Below are positions 51,785 to 61,811 of a stretch of DNA of 64,000 bases, one piece after another. Numbering within the stretch: the first letter of the stretch is position 1; every line of letters begins with the position of its first letter. The translations under genes were made by a program, and so were the position numbers. Below the pieces are notes generated by a model. The model ran no database searches and had not been told where the DNA came from. It was given only the letters and a program-made list of their open reading frames with translations. This DNA is from Ignavibacteria bacterium. GTDB lineage: Bacteria; Bacteroidota; Ignavibacteria; Tepidaquicellales; Tepidaquicellaceae. The DNA lies in NCBI GenBank assembly GCA_019694675.1, contig JAIBBK010000013.1, positions 1 through 64,000 of the forward strand. The letters run 5' to 3'.

Positions 51785-53839
51785 TCACTTTACCCTTTGA
51801 AGGGAATCCAGTTTCTTCTTCGCAATTTCATTGTCCGGACTGATCTCAAGTATCTTCCTGAAGTACTCCTCCGCCTTTTCTCCACTGCCCTGCCTCAGAT
51901 AGAATGCAGCAATTCCGTTCATTGCATTTATGCTCTTCGGATCATAGTCCAGAGACATAAGGAAATGCTTCTCTTCATTCTCCTTATCTCCCTTTTTCTC
52001 GTAGCACATTGCAATGTTATTCAGGATCCCGGCCTTGTTGGTGCTGTCATCAGTTATTGCAAACAGGTCTTTGAGATCTTTGATGGCATCGTCGATCTTT
52101 CCTTCGGAGAAGTTTGCATACGACCTTCTCTGAAGAATTGACTTTTTGTAATCCACAGACTCCTTGTCATCAAATCCTTTCGGCACCATGCTTAGCTTGT
52201 CCCCTTTTCCTTCCTTAAGCTCAGCGAGTATTTGAGCAGAGTTCTTATAATCAGGATAAACTGACTGGAGTTTCTCAAGATAAAATATCGCATCGTCTTT
52301 CTTATTCCTCATATTGGAGATTGTGGCCATCTGAAAATACCCGTCCGGCGCGTAGGGATCGATCTGTATGCCTCTCTTGAACCTGATCTCTGCAGAATCC
52401 AGGTTTCCCTTGAGCAAATACACAAGGCCAAGATTGTGATGAGCAAGAAGGCTGTTCTCCCGCAGTTCAATCGCTCTCTTGTAAAGTTTTGCAGCGTCAT
52501 CATACTTCTGCATGTTGGCAAAAATATTCCCTCTGTTAACCAGGAGTACATTTCCCTCAATACCTTCCGCAGAAGAATACAGCGTGTTGTTGTCTTTCCA
52601 GTCCTTGTTTCTTGAGTATGTGAGAAACGACATCGAGCCGATGATCACCACCATGCCCGCGAGAAGAATTCCCTTGTCCCTCTTCGAACTGCCGAGCATG
52701 CAGAGATGCGCTATGACAAGGACCAGTGAGAATGAAACAAGATAGAGGAACCTCTCCGCCATCAGGTTCATCGTAGGAACTATATTCATTACAGGCAGTA
52801 GTGTGACAAGGAAGAACAATATTGCAAATGAGATTATGCTGTCTCTCTTATAAAAGAAATATGATGCAAAAATGAGCATGAAGATGAAAAGCACTGACAG
52901 TACCACAGGCAGGTCAAGAAATGAGCCGGAGTCCCTTATGACACCGTTGTAATGATACAAGAGGCCGAACGGAGCAAACAGGAGTCTGAAATATACAGGA
53001 ACTGTTTTCAGCATCGTTGCAATTGCAGTCACATCATCCTTTCCGAAGAAATAAAGATAAGTCTCCCTGTCCGGTATGTCTTTGAGTAAATTGTGCCTGA
53101 TAAGCATGAAAGCAACTGTTATCACTCCGAAGAGTATATACACGAATGCATTCTTTCTCAGGTAGTCAAGGTCTTTCCTGCGATAAACAAAATCATACAG
53201 AAGTATTATTACCGGCATTGTTACAAGCATTTCCTTGCAAAGCAGTCCAACTGCATAAAAAAGAAGCGACAAATACAGGTAAACAGGCTTATGCGTCTGC
53301 ACACTCACAATCTGCCCGGTCCTCCTGTCGTGTTTTTGTTCACGTGTATATTCGAGATAAAAGATGAAAGACGCGAAGAAGAACAGAGTTACCATAGAGT
53401 CCGTTCTTCCGCTTATCCATGTCACAGCCTCGGTATGAACCGGATGTACCACGAAGATCAGAGCAGTAAGAAGTGAGAATATGTTCCTGTATTTGTATCT
53501 CCAGAACAGGAGCTGAAAGATCCTGAACAGGAGCATGGAAGCGATGCAGTGGATGATTATATTGGTGAGATGGAAACCGTACGGATTCAATCCCCATATT
53601 GCATAATCAACGGCGTAGCTTGAAGAGACCAACGGCCTGTAGTACTTTCCTATGACTTTGTGAAATCCCTCTTCCGCCGTAAAGTACTTAGGGATATTTG
53701 AAAGGTTCTGTATTGACGAGTTGTTAACAACTACGCTCTCATCGTCGAATACGAAACCACCGTCAAGAGCATTTGCAAAAACAATGAACGTTACGGCAAT
53801 AATTATGAGATAGCAATAGACAGGTTTGATGTTTGTCAA
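51785..53839 (-). CDS. TMTC-like membrane glycosyltransferase with C-terminal TPR array
   Basis: 684 residues. The N-terminal ~430 residues have ten or more membrane helices of the GT-C type: the first luminal loop has FVFDDESVVVNN with the Asp32-Asp33 pair, and HPVHTEAVTWISGRTDSM is the hallmark of TMTC/DUF1736 proteins. The C-terminal half is TPR (KYDDAAKLYKRAIELRENS, GNLDSAEIRFKRGIQI, GDKENEEKHFLMSLDY). Animal TMTCs O-mannosylate cadherins from dolichol-mannose; bacterial relatives probably glycosylate exported proteins. Start is TTG at 53839 with GGAGAGAG just upstream. Its genes downstream include a T9SS cargo protein, so exported-protein glycosylation is an attractive but unproven link. 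Confidence 0.85.
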   Translation of the reverse strand: MTNIKPVYCYLIIIAVTFIVFANALDGGFVFDDESVVVNNSSIQNLSNIPKYFTAEEGFHKVIGKYYRPLVSSSYAVDYAIWGLNPYGFHLTNIIIHCIASMLLFRIFQLLFWRYKYRNIFSLLTALIFVVHPVHTEAVTWISGRTDSMVTLFFFASFIFYLEYTREQKHDRRTGQIVSVQTHKPVYLYLSLLFYAVGLLCKEMLVTMPVIILLYDFVYRRKDLDYLRKNAFVYILFGVITVAFMLIRHNLLKDIPDRETYLYFFGKDDVTAIATMLKTVPVYFRLLFAPFGLLYHYNGVIRDSGSFLDLPVVLSVLFIFMLIFASYFFYKRDSIISFAILFFLVTLLPVMNIVPTMNLMAERFLYLVSFSLVLVIAHLCMLGSSKRDKGILLAGMVVIIGSMSFLTYSRNKDWKDNNTLYSSAEGIEGNVLLVNRGNIFANMQKYDDAAKLYKRAIELRENSLLAHHNLGLVYLLKGNLDSAEIRFKRGIQIDPYAPDGYFQMATISNMRNKKDDAIFYLEKLQSVYPDYKNSAQILAELKEGKGDKLSMVPKGFDDKESVDYKKSILQRRSYANFSEGKIDDAIKDLKDLFAITDDSTNKAGILNNIAMCYEKKGDKENEEKHFLMSLDYDPKSINAMNGIAAFYLRQGSGEKAEEYFRKILEISPDNEIAKKKLDSLQRVK

Positions 53840-53971
53840 CTCTCTCCGTGTGTACTTTAATGTATTTCAAATTAGAAATTCTATCTCATTAATGCAAAGT
53901 AAGTAGGAAGTTCAACGAATACCGTTCCAATGATCTGCTTCACTGTCTTCATGAAGCGTTATGTGTGAATG

Positions 53972-55678
53972 TTACATCCTGGCGGCAATGACAACCGGCG
54001 CTTTCACTGTTACCGGCATGCCTTTGTCACGGTCAATAGCCTCAATCACAACCACATAGATTCCAACCGGAAGCCTTGTCTTGCCGTCGGAATAGCCGCT
54101 GAAGATGAAATCCTTGATACTACCTGTAACCTCGTTGTTTGCAAGTGTGGATACTAGATTCCCGCGGACGTCGTACACACCTGCGCGAAGTGTGCCTGAC
54201 GAAAAGTCGAATCTGCACGTGATCACGGCCGCATCCTGAAAGCCGTCACCGTCCGGAGAGAACGGATTCGGCTCAATGCTTATCTCTGCCGAACCAGGCC
54301 GATAGTCGGCAAACAGGCTGTTCTTCTTCCCGGGAGTTCCGCCTGCCCCGTAGGTGCATGAGCTCCAGTTCGAAGGACCGGCTGAGGGCAGTGCAGGATT
54401 TATCCGCTCAAGCGATATTCCCGTGGGGTCTTCTATGTCGGGATTATGCATGGATGGGTTGTAGTTCATTTGATCAATTGTTGTAAGGAGGCTGTCAGCA
54501 AGTGTGATCCTTTCACCGCTGTTGCTGAGACTCAAAGACCCTGCGATGATCGTTTGAGATGAGGGACTTCTTTCTGTAAGATAAGCGAACTGGCTTAGCA
54601 AAGACGAGTCGGATGCAATCACTAAGTATGCTCCGGGAGGTACCGTCAGTGAAGAATCTGACAAGTCCAGTTCGGAAGTATTGTCTATTATCTTCCACCC
54701 TTTCACATCATACTCTGACGGGGAGGGATTGTAAAGTTCTATCCATTCTGACATTCCTGTCAATGGATCATACATGATCTCGTTGATCACCATACTTCCT
54801 GCCGCACCGGGCTCGCTCACATAGAACGAATGTACCTTAATGTTGTCGGAAGTGTCATTGTCAGGCGCATATTCTGCTATTGCTATGAGTTGTTTTCTTC
54901 CTGCTTCAAGACCTGTGAGCTGTAGTTCAAATCCTGCAGAATCCCCGGGCTGAATTGTGTTTAATTCAGAACTGACGATAAGTTCACCGGGCTGAGACGC
55001 AGTGTCAAGGTTGCGGTCATCATAAACCTTAAGCAATACTCCCTCTGCAGGATTGAGCCCGGTATTGGCAAGTGTAATCTTCACATCCGCATAAGAGCCT
55101 GCTACCGGACCGGTCGGAGATAGCTGAATCTTTCTGAAGGCAACATCATGCTCTTTCGCCCTGATCGAGTTTTCAGCTCCGGGAGATGCTTTGCCTGCGA
55201 AAATGCAGGAGCCCCAGTTGACGCTTGAGTTTGTAAGTCCGAGCGGGTACTTTCGTTCAAGTGAATAGGCAGAGGTTCCACCCCATGAAGTGGCAAACGA
55301 AAGCGAGTCAACCCTTGCGCCCGAAGTATTGATCAGAATCAGATTATCGCCTGTGTTGTTCAGCGCGCTCCATGCTGTTTGAATCAGCCTGCAGCCGGAT
55401 TCCGGATACTGTGCCCTGAATTTGAGCGAGTCCTGGCAGATGACAATGAATGAATCCCTCTGCAGTGCCACCGGCTGTGAAGAAATTGTTCTGAGCGCGG
55501 ATGTGGCATCCTTCCATTTCCATCCGGAAAGGTCAATTGTTTCGCCTGTGTTGAGAAGTTCAAACCACTCGTTGCCGGGGTCGGCAGGTGTGTACATCAC
55601 TTCATTTATTACGGGGGATGCTGAGAGCCGGAATGACAGGATCAGAGCGCCGGCAAGCGCCTTCAGGAAAGTTTTCAT
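53972..55678 (-). CDS. Secreted lamin-tail-domain (LTD) protein
   Basis: 568 residues, signal peptide 1-20. Two LTD domains: the first starts PVINEVMYTPADPGNEWFEL with LSGWKWKDA, the second MVINEIMYDPLTGMSEWIEL with VKGWKIIDN. Between them is a CARDB-like beta domain (AGSYADVKITLANTG). The C terminus has a FlgD-Ig-like domain (EPNPFSPDGDGFQDAAVI, LPVGIYVVVIEA). The typical T9SS ending is absent, though PNPFSPDGDG is the usual start of a gliding-type C-terminal domain. LTD proteins in bacteria are extracellular and often sit with nucleases or matrix proteins. Function unknown. It follows marC by 24 bases. Confidence 0.85.
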   Translation of the reverse strand: MKTFLKALAGALILSFRLSASPVINEVMYTPADPGNEWFELLNTGETIDLSGWKWKDATSALRTISSQPVALQRDSFIVICQDSLKFRAQYPESGCRLIQTAWSALNNTGDNLILINTSGARVDSLSFATSWGGTSAYSLERKYPLGLTNSSVNWGSCIFAGKASPGAENSIRAKEHDVAFRKIQLSPTGPVAGSYADVKITLANTGLNPAEGVLLKVYDDRNLDTASQPGELIVSSELNTIQPGDSAGFELQLTGLEAGRKQLIAIAEYAPDNDTSDNIKVHSFYVSEPGAAGSMVINEIMYDPLTGMSEWIELYNPSPSEYDVKGWKIIDNTSELDLSDSSLTVPPGAYLVIASDSSLLSQFAYLTERSPSSQTIIAGSLSLSNSGERITLADSLLTTIDQMNYNPSMHNPDIEDPTGISLERINPALPSAGPSNWSSCTYGAGGTPGKKNSLFADYRPGSAEISIEPNPFSPDGDGFQDAAVITCRFDFSSGTLRAGVYDVRGNLVSTLANNEVTGSIKDFIFSGYSDGKTRLPVGIYVVVIEAIDRDKGMPVTVKAPVVIAARM

Positions 55679-55702
55679 CGTATCTTGGATTTGGTTTTCG
55701 GA

Positions 55703-56287
55703 TCAGTCGAGTATGTTCATAAGCCCAACGCGGATCATCATAACTGCAATTGCCGCAAGGAACAGTGAAGCTATCTTGGCAAATGCCTTTGAACCCGCTT
55801 CGCCCATAAGTTTCTTGATTCTGTTTGCATTTGCAAGAGAAATATACATTATGACCATGTTGATGACAATGCAGACGCTGGTGAGCTGCCAGCCGTAAGC
55901 ATCGTTTGTGATGAGAATGGTCGTGAGCACCGCTGGCCCCGCTATCAGGGGTATGCCTATCGGAACAATTCCGACGTCCTCGGGCTCAACATCCCTCACC
56001 CTGGAAGAATAGAAGAGAAGATCGCTGATTGAGATTATGAGAAGGATTATTCCGCCGGCTATGCGAAAATCATCCTGAGTGATTCCCATGAAGTCAAGCA
56101 ATGCATCTCCTACAAAAAGAAAAATGATGCAGATCGCAATTGCTGTTACCGATGCATTCCTCACGAGCCTTACCTTCTTAGAATCTTCAATACCTTCAGA
56201 CAAGCCAAGATACATGGGTATCACGCCGATAGCATCAAAAGCGACGAACATCGGAATAAAAGCCAGAAGGAAGTCCTGAATATTCAT
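55703..56287 (-). CDS. MarC family integral membrane protein
   Basis: 194 residues, six membrane helices, the usual length. Motifs: FVAFDAIGVIPMYLGLSEG near the N terminus, FRIAGGIILLIISISDLLF, VGIVPIGIPLIAGPAVLTTILI in the middle and MRVGLMNIL at the end. MarC-type proteins are membrane proteins of debated function, once wrongly linked to multiple antibiotic resistance. It runs into the LTD gene (24 bases) and is divergent from the NlpC/P60 gene. Confidence 0.92.
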   Translation of the reverse strand: MNIQDFLLAFIPMFVAFDAIGVIPMYLGLSEGIEDSKKVRLVRNASVTAIAICIIFLFVGDALLDFMGITQDDFRIAGGIILLIISISDLLFYSSRVRDVEPEDVGIVPIGIPLIAGPAVLTTILITNDAYGWQLTSVCIVINMVIMYISLANANRIKKLMGEAGSKAFAKIASLFLAAIAVMMIRVGLMNILD

Positions 56288-56299
56288 TGAAGGAGTCGG

Positions 56300-56307
56300 T
56301 AATTTTG
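56300..56307 (+). promoter_or_regulatory. Candidate -7 element (TAATTTTG) of the NlpC/P60 gene
   Basis: Exact TAnnTTTG match, 39 bases before the ATG at 56347. Only a CTG lies near the -33 position. Confidence 0.4.
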
Positions 56308-56346
56308 TTCAATTTAACTTTCAATGAAAAGTTTAACAATCAATTT

Positions 56347-57243
56347 ATGAACCTGATGAATAAAAAGAGCGCGGCAGTAAGACTTCTGCCTGCCGTTTTG
56401 CTGATTGCATTTGCGGCTTCAGCCTTTGCAACTGACGGGCGTTACGTTATCTCGCGCGATTTCACTCCTGTGCTCAACACTGCCGACTTTGAAAGCGTCT
56501 TTGGAGGTGTTGACGGCATGACAGTGAAACTGGACAGCAAAGGACTAATAAGAGAGATGGAGTTCATAGCGTTTCCTGGAACGGTGTTTGAAGTTATCGC
56601 ATCTGAAAACAGGGATGGGTACGAAATACTTGAAGTGAAGACAAATGATTATGTATATGATGCAAGACTTTTCATTGACAGCCGCTTTACTGATGCATAC
56701 GATATTAACATGCCGCCTGCCGAAAGGCGAAAGGAGATGCCGGGAAAAGACAGTATCATCGCCAGAATGAAAGCGCTTGCGGGAAGTCCGTATATGTGGG
56801 GCGGAAATTTCGCAGAAGGAGTTTCAAAGATGCTGGAATATTACAGGCCTGCAGGTGAGATCGGAACAGAAGTGAAAGACCTGTGGACACTTAAGGGAGT
56901 TGACTGCTCAGGCCTGATCTATGAGTCAACGGGAGGAATAACGCCGAGGAACACTTCCTCTCTGGTAAGTTACGGCCGGGGCGTTCCGGTAGAGGGAAAG
57001 ACGGTCGCAGAGATCATTCCAATACTTGAGCCGCTTGATCTGATCGTATGGAGCGGACATGTAATCATAGTGCTTGACAGGGATGAAGTGATCGAAAGCA
57101 GTCCTCCGGCCGGCGTTCACACTTCACAGCTTGAAGAAAGACTTACTGAGGTTATAAATGAAAGAACCCCTGTGGATGAATGGGGTTCTTCAAAAGGAAA
57201 AAGATTTGTTGTAAGGCGCTGGATCAGCGTTGAAAATCCGTAA
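56347..57243 (+). CDS. Exported NlpC/P60 family cysteine peptidase
   Basis: 298 residues from the ATG at 56347; a TTG-initiated extension upstream overlaps the marC start and hides the signal peptide, so it is rejected. Signal peptide ends ASAFA. Residues ~30-125 form an unknown beta domain. The C-terminal catalytic domain has MKALAGSPYMWGGN, VDCSGLIYESTGG with Cys187 as nucleophile and LIVWSGHVIIVLD with His238. Such enzymes cut D-Glu-gamma-diaminoacid bonds in peptidoglycan peptides. It converges on the BI-1 gene with nine bases between. Confidence 0.88.
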   Translation: MNLMNKKSAAVRLLPAVLLIAFAASAFATDGRYVISRDFTPVLNTADFESVFGGVDGMTVKLDSKGLIREMEFIAFPGTVFEVIASENRDGYEILEVKTNDYVYDARLFIDSRFTDAYDINMPPAERRKEMPGKDSIIARMKALAGSPYMWGGNFAEGVSKMLEYYRPAGEIGTEVKDLWTLKGVDCSGLIYESTGGITPRNTSSLVSYGRGVPVEGKTVAEIIPILEPLDLIVWSGHVIIVLDRDEVIESSPPAGVHTSQLEERLTEVINERTPVDEWGSSKGKRFVVRRWISVENP

Positions 57244-57252
57244 GTCCCTGCG

Positions 57253-57963
57253 TCAGTCTCTTCTGCTTCCGAGAAGATTCAGAAGGAACATGAAGAGGTT
57301 GATGAAGTCAAGATAAAGAGCAAGCGCCCCTATGACCGCGGCCTTCTTTCCCTGTTCGCTGTCAAAATCCGTTGTCTGGCTCATCTGCTTTATCTTCTGA
57401 GTATCATAAGCCGTAAGTCCGGTGAATACGAGCACCCCGACTATGCTGATTATCCAGTTCATCATAGGGCTCTTCAGGAAGATGTTCACAACAGATGCAA
57501 GTATGATCCCGATCAAAGCCATAAAGAGATAAGTGCCGAACTTTGAAAGGTCCATCTTAGTGACATATCCGAATACGCTCACTCCGGCAAACATTCCGGC
57601 GCAGATCAGGAATGTGGAGGCGATCGATGCACCTGTGAAAACCATGAACAATATTGAAAACGTGAGTCCTGTCAGAGCTGAATACAGGAAGAATGCTCCG
57701 ATGGCTACACCCGACGGGATCCTGTTTATTGCCGCCGATAATCCGAACACAATTGCTATCTGCACTATGAACAGCCCGAAATAAAGAAAGGGGCTTGTCG
57801 CGAGCTTATATGAGAATTCTGATCCGGCAACACCATAAGCTATGACTCCTGTTATGGCAAGTCCCATTGCCATCCAGTTATATACATTTAGTAGAAACTT
57901 CCTGGTTGTTTCAGAAGAAAAGGAAGCGTCTATTGCTCCGGTCCGTGAAGGAAATTGATTCAT
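57253..57963 (-). CDS. Bax inhibitor-1/YccA family membrane protein
   Basis: 236 residues, seven membrane helices. Family features: FLLNVYNWMAMGLAITGVIAYGV at the start, SALTGLTFSILFMVFTGASIASTF in the middle and FTGLTAYDTQKIKQM with the conserved Asp near the end, then LGALYLDFINLF-type (GALALYLDFINLFMFLLNLLG). BI-1 homologues include a pH-gated calcium leak channel and the FtsH-interacting YccA. It lies 80 bases after guaB in the same direction. Confidence 0.93.
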   Translation of the reverse strand: MNQFPSRTGAIDASFSSETTRKFLLNVYNWMAMGLAITGVIAYGVAGSEFSYKLATSPFLYFGLFIVQIAIVFGLSAAINRIPSGVAIGAFFLYSALTGLTFSILFMVFTGASIASTFLICAGMFAGVSVFGYVTKMDLSKFGTYLFMALIGIILASVVNIFLKSPMMNWIISIVGVLVFTGLTAYDTQKIKQMSQTTDFDSEQGKKAAVIGALALYLDFINLFMFLLNLLGSRRD

Positions 57964-58043
57964 TTGAGTATTATTAAAAATTCATGTGCGAAAATGCATT
58001 TCGGCCCATTAAGATTCCACCTAAAAATCAAATGTACTGCTTG

Positions 58044-59504
58044 CTACTTCGGTGAATAATTCGGAGCTTCCTTCGTTATCTTTACATCATGTGGATGCGA
58101 TTCCCTCAGTCCCGCATTCGTGATCATTACAAACTTTGTCTTGTTCTTCATATCTTTGATGTTCTTCGCTCCGCAATAACCCATAGCTGACCTGAGTCCG
58201 CCGATGATCTGGTAGATCGTTTCACCGACAAATCCTTTGTAAGGAACGATACCCTCTATCCCTTCGGGAACAAGCTTGCTAATGTCATCTTCCACATCCT
58301 GAAAATACCTGTCCTTGCTTCCCTTCTTCATCGCCTCGATCGAGCCCATTCCTCTGTAGACCTTGAAGCTCCTACCTTCGTAAAGGACCTTTTCTCCCGG
58401 CGCTTCCTCCGTGCCCGCAAACATTCCCCCGAGCATTACGGAATCTGCACCTGCCGCGATCGCTTTCGGTACGTCTCCTGTCTGCTTTATACCGCCGTCC
58501 GAGATCACAGGCACGCCAAGCTTTGATGCTGCTGCTGAGCATTCAAGCACTGCGCTTATCTGCGGTACGCCTACTCCTGCGATCACCCGCGTAGTGCAGA
58601 TGGAGCCCGCACCGATCCCGACCTTAACACAATCAGCACCGGCTTTTATCAGATCTGTAGTCGCCTCGGCAGTGGCAACATTCCCCGCTATCAGATCAAC
58701 ATCAAACTTTTTCCTTATCTTCTTTACCATTTCAATCACTCCCTTCGAATGGCCGTGAGCCGTGTCAATCACTATCACATCCGCGCCGGCGTTTACAAGC
58801 GCAGACACGCGGTCGATGGTATCTGCGGAAATTCCCACAGCAGCCCCCGCCCTCAGTCTGCCGTATTTGTCTTTGCAGGCATTGGGAAACTTCTTTCTTT
58901 TCTGAATGTCTTTGAAAGTGATAAGCCCTTTGAGCTTACGGTTCTTGTCAACCACAGGAAGCTTTTCTATCCTGTACTTCTGAAGTATCACTTCCGCTTT
59001 TTCGAGGTCTGTACCTACGGGAGCAGTGATGAGCCCGTCCTTAGTCATCAGTTCTGAAACAGGCCTTGACTCGTCAGGGTCAAATCGGAGATCCCTGTTT
59101 GTGAGAATTCCGATTAGCTGGTTCGAATCATTCACCACAGGAAATCCGGAGATCTTATATTGCTGCATAAGCCTCAAAGCATCTCCTATTGTCTTATCCG
59201 CATGCAAAGTGACAGGATCAAGTATCATTCCGCTTTCGCTTCGCTTCACCCGGTCAACCTCTTCGGCCTGCAGTTCAATGCTCATGTTCTTGTGAATGAT
59301 GGCGATGCCGCCCTCCCGCGCAATGCCTATAGCCATCTCGCTTTCCGTAACCGTATCCATTGCTGCGGAAAGTATGGGGATGTTCAGTTCAATGTTCTTC
59401 GTCAGCCTTGTTTTTACGCTGACCTCTCTCGGAAGCACGGCAGATCTTCCCGGAACCAGAAGGACATCGTCAAATGTGATAGCTGTTTGTTTTATCTTAG
59501 GCAT
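58044..59504 (-). CDS. guaB: Inosine-5'-monophosphate dehydrogenase
   Basis: 486 residues, full length. Oxidises IMP to XMP with NAD, the committed step of GMP synthesis (EC 1.1.1.205). N-terminal [16 protein letters not shown], a CBS pair at about 93-205 ([21 protein letters not shown] and [18 protein letters not shown]), the catalytic loop [20 protein letters not shown] with Cys303, and [20 protein letters not shown] for phosphate binding. [17 protein letters not shown] and [10 protein letters not shown] follow. It lies 22 bases after an M23 peptidase gene, perhaps by read-through, and is an ordinary housekeeping gene. Confidence 0.98.
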   Translation of the reverse strand: MPKIKQTAITFDDVLLVPGRSAVLPREVSVKTRLTKNIELNIPILSAAMDTVTESEMAIGIAREGGIAIIHKNMSIELQAEEVDRVKRSESGMILDPVTLHADKTIGDALRLMQQYKISGFPVVNDSNQLIGILTNRDLRFDPDESRPVSELMTKDGLITAPVGTDLEKAEVILQKYRIEKLPVVDKNRKLKGLITFKDIQKRKKFPNACKDKYGRLRAGAAVGISADTIDRVSALVNAGADVIVIDTAHGHSKGVIEMVKKIRKKFDVDLIAGNVATAEATTDLIKAGADCVKVGIGAGSICTTRVIAGVGVPQISAVLECSAAASKLGVPVISDGGIKQTGDVPKAIAAGADSVMLGGMFAGTEEAPGEKVLYEGRSFKVYRGMGSIEAMKKGSKDRYFQDVEDDISKLVPEGIEGIVPYKGFVGETIYQIIGGLRSAMGYCGAKNIKDMKNKTKFVMITNAGLRESHPHDVKITKEAPNYSPK

Positions 59505-59526
59505 GTTTGATGATCAGTTTCAAATT

Positions 59527-60387
59527 TCAGTTACCGGCCTGCAATAGGTCACTGTAAATATTCTCGGGAACAAGCTCACCGTCAAATGAGCGAACATACA
59601 TCAGGTGAAGATGCGTCGGCGATCTCTTCGGGTAAGCGTTCTTGCCTGTTCTTCCCATTGTGCCCAGTACAGTACCCGGAACCACAAGATCTCCCACATC
59701 AACATAGACTTCTTTCAGATGGGCGTAATAGAAAAGCCCGTTGGAAAAATTATCGTACACATATACAATGTTACCTCCCTTGATATCCATCATGTCAGTT
59801 GTCCAGTTCTTCCTTGTCTCCACAACAACGCCGCCGCTCATTGAAATGATCTCAACCGGCTTTCCGGTCCTGTCGTCAATGCAGTCCTGATCTGCATCCG
59901 CAATGAATATATCATGCGCCGGATGTCCGCCCGTTGAGCCGTCAAAGAAATCGAAATTGCCCGGGACATAACCGCTTCCGTTCACACCGCCGATCGCGGA
60001 GGAACCGTAGCCCTTGACAGGAAAGACCCATTCCTTGTCGGAGTACTTTCTCAGCTTGCCGGCTTTCACTTTTGCCTCCATGATATCCCAAAGCTGATTC
60101 GTGAACCGGTACATTGAGTCCATTGCGGCTTCCCTGCTCAGCTTCTTATCCCTTACAAGCCGCATTATCGGCATCCACCTTCCGGCCACTTCCTCATGTG
60201 ACGCATAGAATTCCTCGTCCGGCTCAAGTGATCTGATCTTCTGAGAAATTGACGACATTGACACGCTGACCTTCTTCTGAACCACCTTTTTCTTCTTGCC
60301 GGACTTCTTCCCTTCCTGTGCATGTGCTTCAGTTAATCCAAGCAAAAGGAATGAAACTGCAAGAACCAAAAGTGTCCTAAAGATCAT
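59527..60387 (-). CDS. Exported M23 family metallopeptidase (first of a tandem pair)
   Basis: 286 residues with a signal peptide ending EAHAQ, then a Lys-rich stretch ([14 protein letters not shown]). The M23 (LytM) domain has [16 protein letters not shown] with the H-x-x-x-D zinc residues, [23 protein letters not shown] and [10 protein letters not shown] with the H-x-H pair. LytM enzymes cleave cross-links or peptide stems in peptidoglycan; all zinc residues are present, so it should be active. Its start overlaps the stop of the second M23 gene by four bases (ATGA). Confidence 0.9.
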   Translation of the reverse strand: MIFRTLLVLAVSFLLLGLTEAHAQEGKKSGKKKKVVQKKVSVSMSSISQKIRSLEPDEEFYASHEEVAGRWMPIMRLVRDKKLSREAAMDSMYRFTNQLWDIMEAKVKAGKLRKYSDKEWVFPVKGYGSSAIGGVNGSGYVPGNFDFFDGSTGGHPAHDIFIADADQDCIDDRTGKPVEIISMSGGVVVETRKNWTTDMMDIKGGNIVYVYDNFSNGLFYYAHLKEVYVDVGDLVVPGTVLGTMGRTGKNAYPKRSPTHLHLMYVRSFDGELVPENIYSDLLQAGN

Positions 60388-61118
60388 TGTGCCTGATTTG
60401 AGTTCAGCAGATCCTGATAAAGGTCGTCAGGGATCACATTGCCGTCATTGATCAGAAATCTCGAAATATGAAGATGCGTGGGAGACCTTTGCTTGTATGC
60501 ATTCAGCCCGGTTCTTCCGACTTCGGCGATCTTCTCGCACGGCATTACCATCTGCCCAAGTTCCGCTGTCACCTTATTGTTGTGGGCATAGTAATACAAA
60601 GCATCTTCTCCGGGCTCATAAATCATTATATACTTCCCTCCCCTGAGATCACTTGAGGGCTCCCACTCATCCGACATGGAAACAACTATTCCGCTTGTCA
60701 TTGAAATAACGTCAACGGGATTCCCCGATCTGTCGTCAATGCAGTCCTGATTCTTGTCGTAAATGAAGATATCATGTGCCGGATGTCCGCCATGTTTATT
60801 GCCTTCGAAAAAATCATAACCTTTCGTTACGTATCCGCTTCCGTTCTTCCCACCTATTGCGCTCGCTCCGTAGCTCCTTAACGGAAAGCACATCTCGCTC
60901 TTCTCGAATTCATTCCCGCCTTTTCCGTAATAAAGCGCTGCGATCTGTCCTGCAAGCTCTTCAATCAGCGGCACAGCTTCCACCCGGCTTATCTTACCGT
61001 CCCTGATCTGCTTGTACAACTCGTCGAAATCATCAATGACATCAGTGACGCCGGTTGCCTGCAAAGAGGGCAATACAGTGAGAAGCATAAGAACTGCAAT
61101 CAAAGAGATCCTTCTCAT
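60384..61118 (-). CDS. Exported M23 family metallopeptidase (second of the pair)
   Basis: 244 residues, signal peptide ending LQATG. Same layout as the downstream gene: [36 protein letters not shown] (zinc His and Asp), YIMIYEPGEDALYYYAHNNK and SPTHLHISRF (H-x-H). The two proteins share these blocks closely, so they are duplicates; this one lacks the Lys-rich linker. The start overlaps the lipoprotein stop by four bases. Both are probable peptidoglycan endopeptidases. Confidence 0.9.
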   Translation of the reverse strand: MRRISLIAVLMLLTVLPSLQATGVTDVIDDFDELYKQIRDGKISRVEAVPLIEELAGQIAALYYGKGGNEFEKSEMCFPLRSYGASAIGGKNGSGYVTKGYDFFEGNKHGGHPAHDIFIYDKNQDCIDDRSGNPVDVISMTSGIVVSMSDEWEPSSDLRGGKYIMIYEPGEDALYYYAHNNKVTAELGQMVMPCEKIAEVGRTGLNAYKQRSPTHLHISRFLINDGNVIPDDLYQDLLNSNQAQ

Positions 61119-61540
61119 TCGTCTATGATCTCGATTTCATTGCTGACAATGACGGTGCCGTCCGGCTTCAGTGCGCTTACTCTGAACTTCCCTGACCTGA
61201 GAAACTTCACATTGTTGAAATAAACGTATTCGGATGACGGGTTGGTATCAAATGCGAATGTATCTTCCACTTCGCCCGTCTTAAGATTGGTGATGTTAAT
61301 GTTGACACTGTTTACACCAAGTGTCTTTTTGTCCTTCCTGAGGTCCACCATAACCGTGAGCGCCCCCTGAGTGTACTTCTTCGCTTTGCCGAGGCATTCA
61401 TCGCTGTCAGGGTTGTAGCTTTCGCAGAAGTAAAGCTTCGAACCTTTCTCCGTGCCGAAGTTGAAACTGAAATCTGTACAGGAAGCGGCAAGGGCGGCAA
61501 ATGAGATCAGGGCAATTACAAATGCTTGATAAGTTTTCAT
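61115..61540 (-). CDS. Small lipoprotein upstream of the M23 pair
   Basis: 141 residues from the ATG at 61540 (MKTYQAF), preferred because it starts the signal peptide; the frame is open 15 codons upstream. The leader ends SFAALAASC, a lipobox-like end with Cys at +1. Residues ~50-141 are beta-rich: LTVMVDLRKDKKTLGVNSVNI, EYVYFNNVKFLRSGKFRVSA, an Ig-like or chaperone-like sandwich. No family known. First gene of a four-base-overlap operon with two M23 peptidases, so it may bring them to their site. Inference. Confidence 0.75.
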   Translation of the reverse strand: MKTYQAFVIALISFAALAASCTDFSFNFGTEKGSKLYFCESYNPDSDECLGKAKKYTQGALTVMVDLRKDKKTLGVNSVNINITNLKTGEVEDTFAFDTNPSSEYVYFNNVKFLRSGKFRVSALKPDGTVIVSNEIEIIDE

Positions 61541-61811
61541 GATTTTGAAAGGCAAATTACCATTATCGCTGAACTTTTTCCACACTCAAATCAGACAACA
61601 TTGATTCGCAACGCTTCATCTGAGCAAATTAGGTGCCGGGGGTTGATCGGTCATCCGTCCTTCAAGCGATCTCTGTCAGTAAGAGTTTCGGTTTCGGCAA
61701 CAGCTTACTCTGCCGTGCCAAAAGAGACTCACCTATTGAAACTGAAAGAGCACTTTCAACATTTCGAATGTGCGATCAAATCCTTATGTTGGCGCAAACC
61801 AATTCACGATT

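Noticed and set aside
56287..56346. Upstream TTG start of the NlpC/P60 gene
   Set aside because: It overlaps the marC start on the other strand, lies over the -7 element, and would bury the signal peptide.
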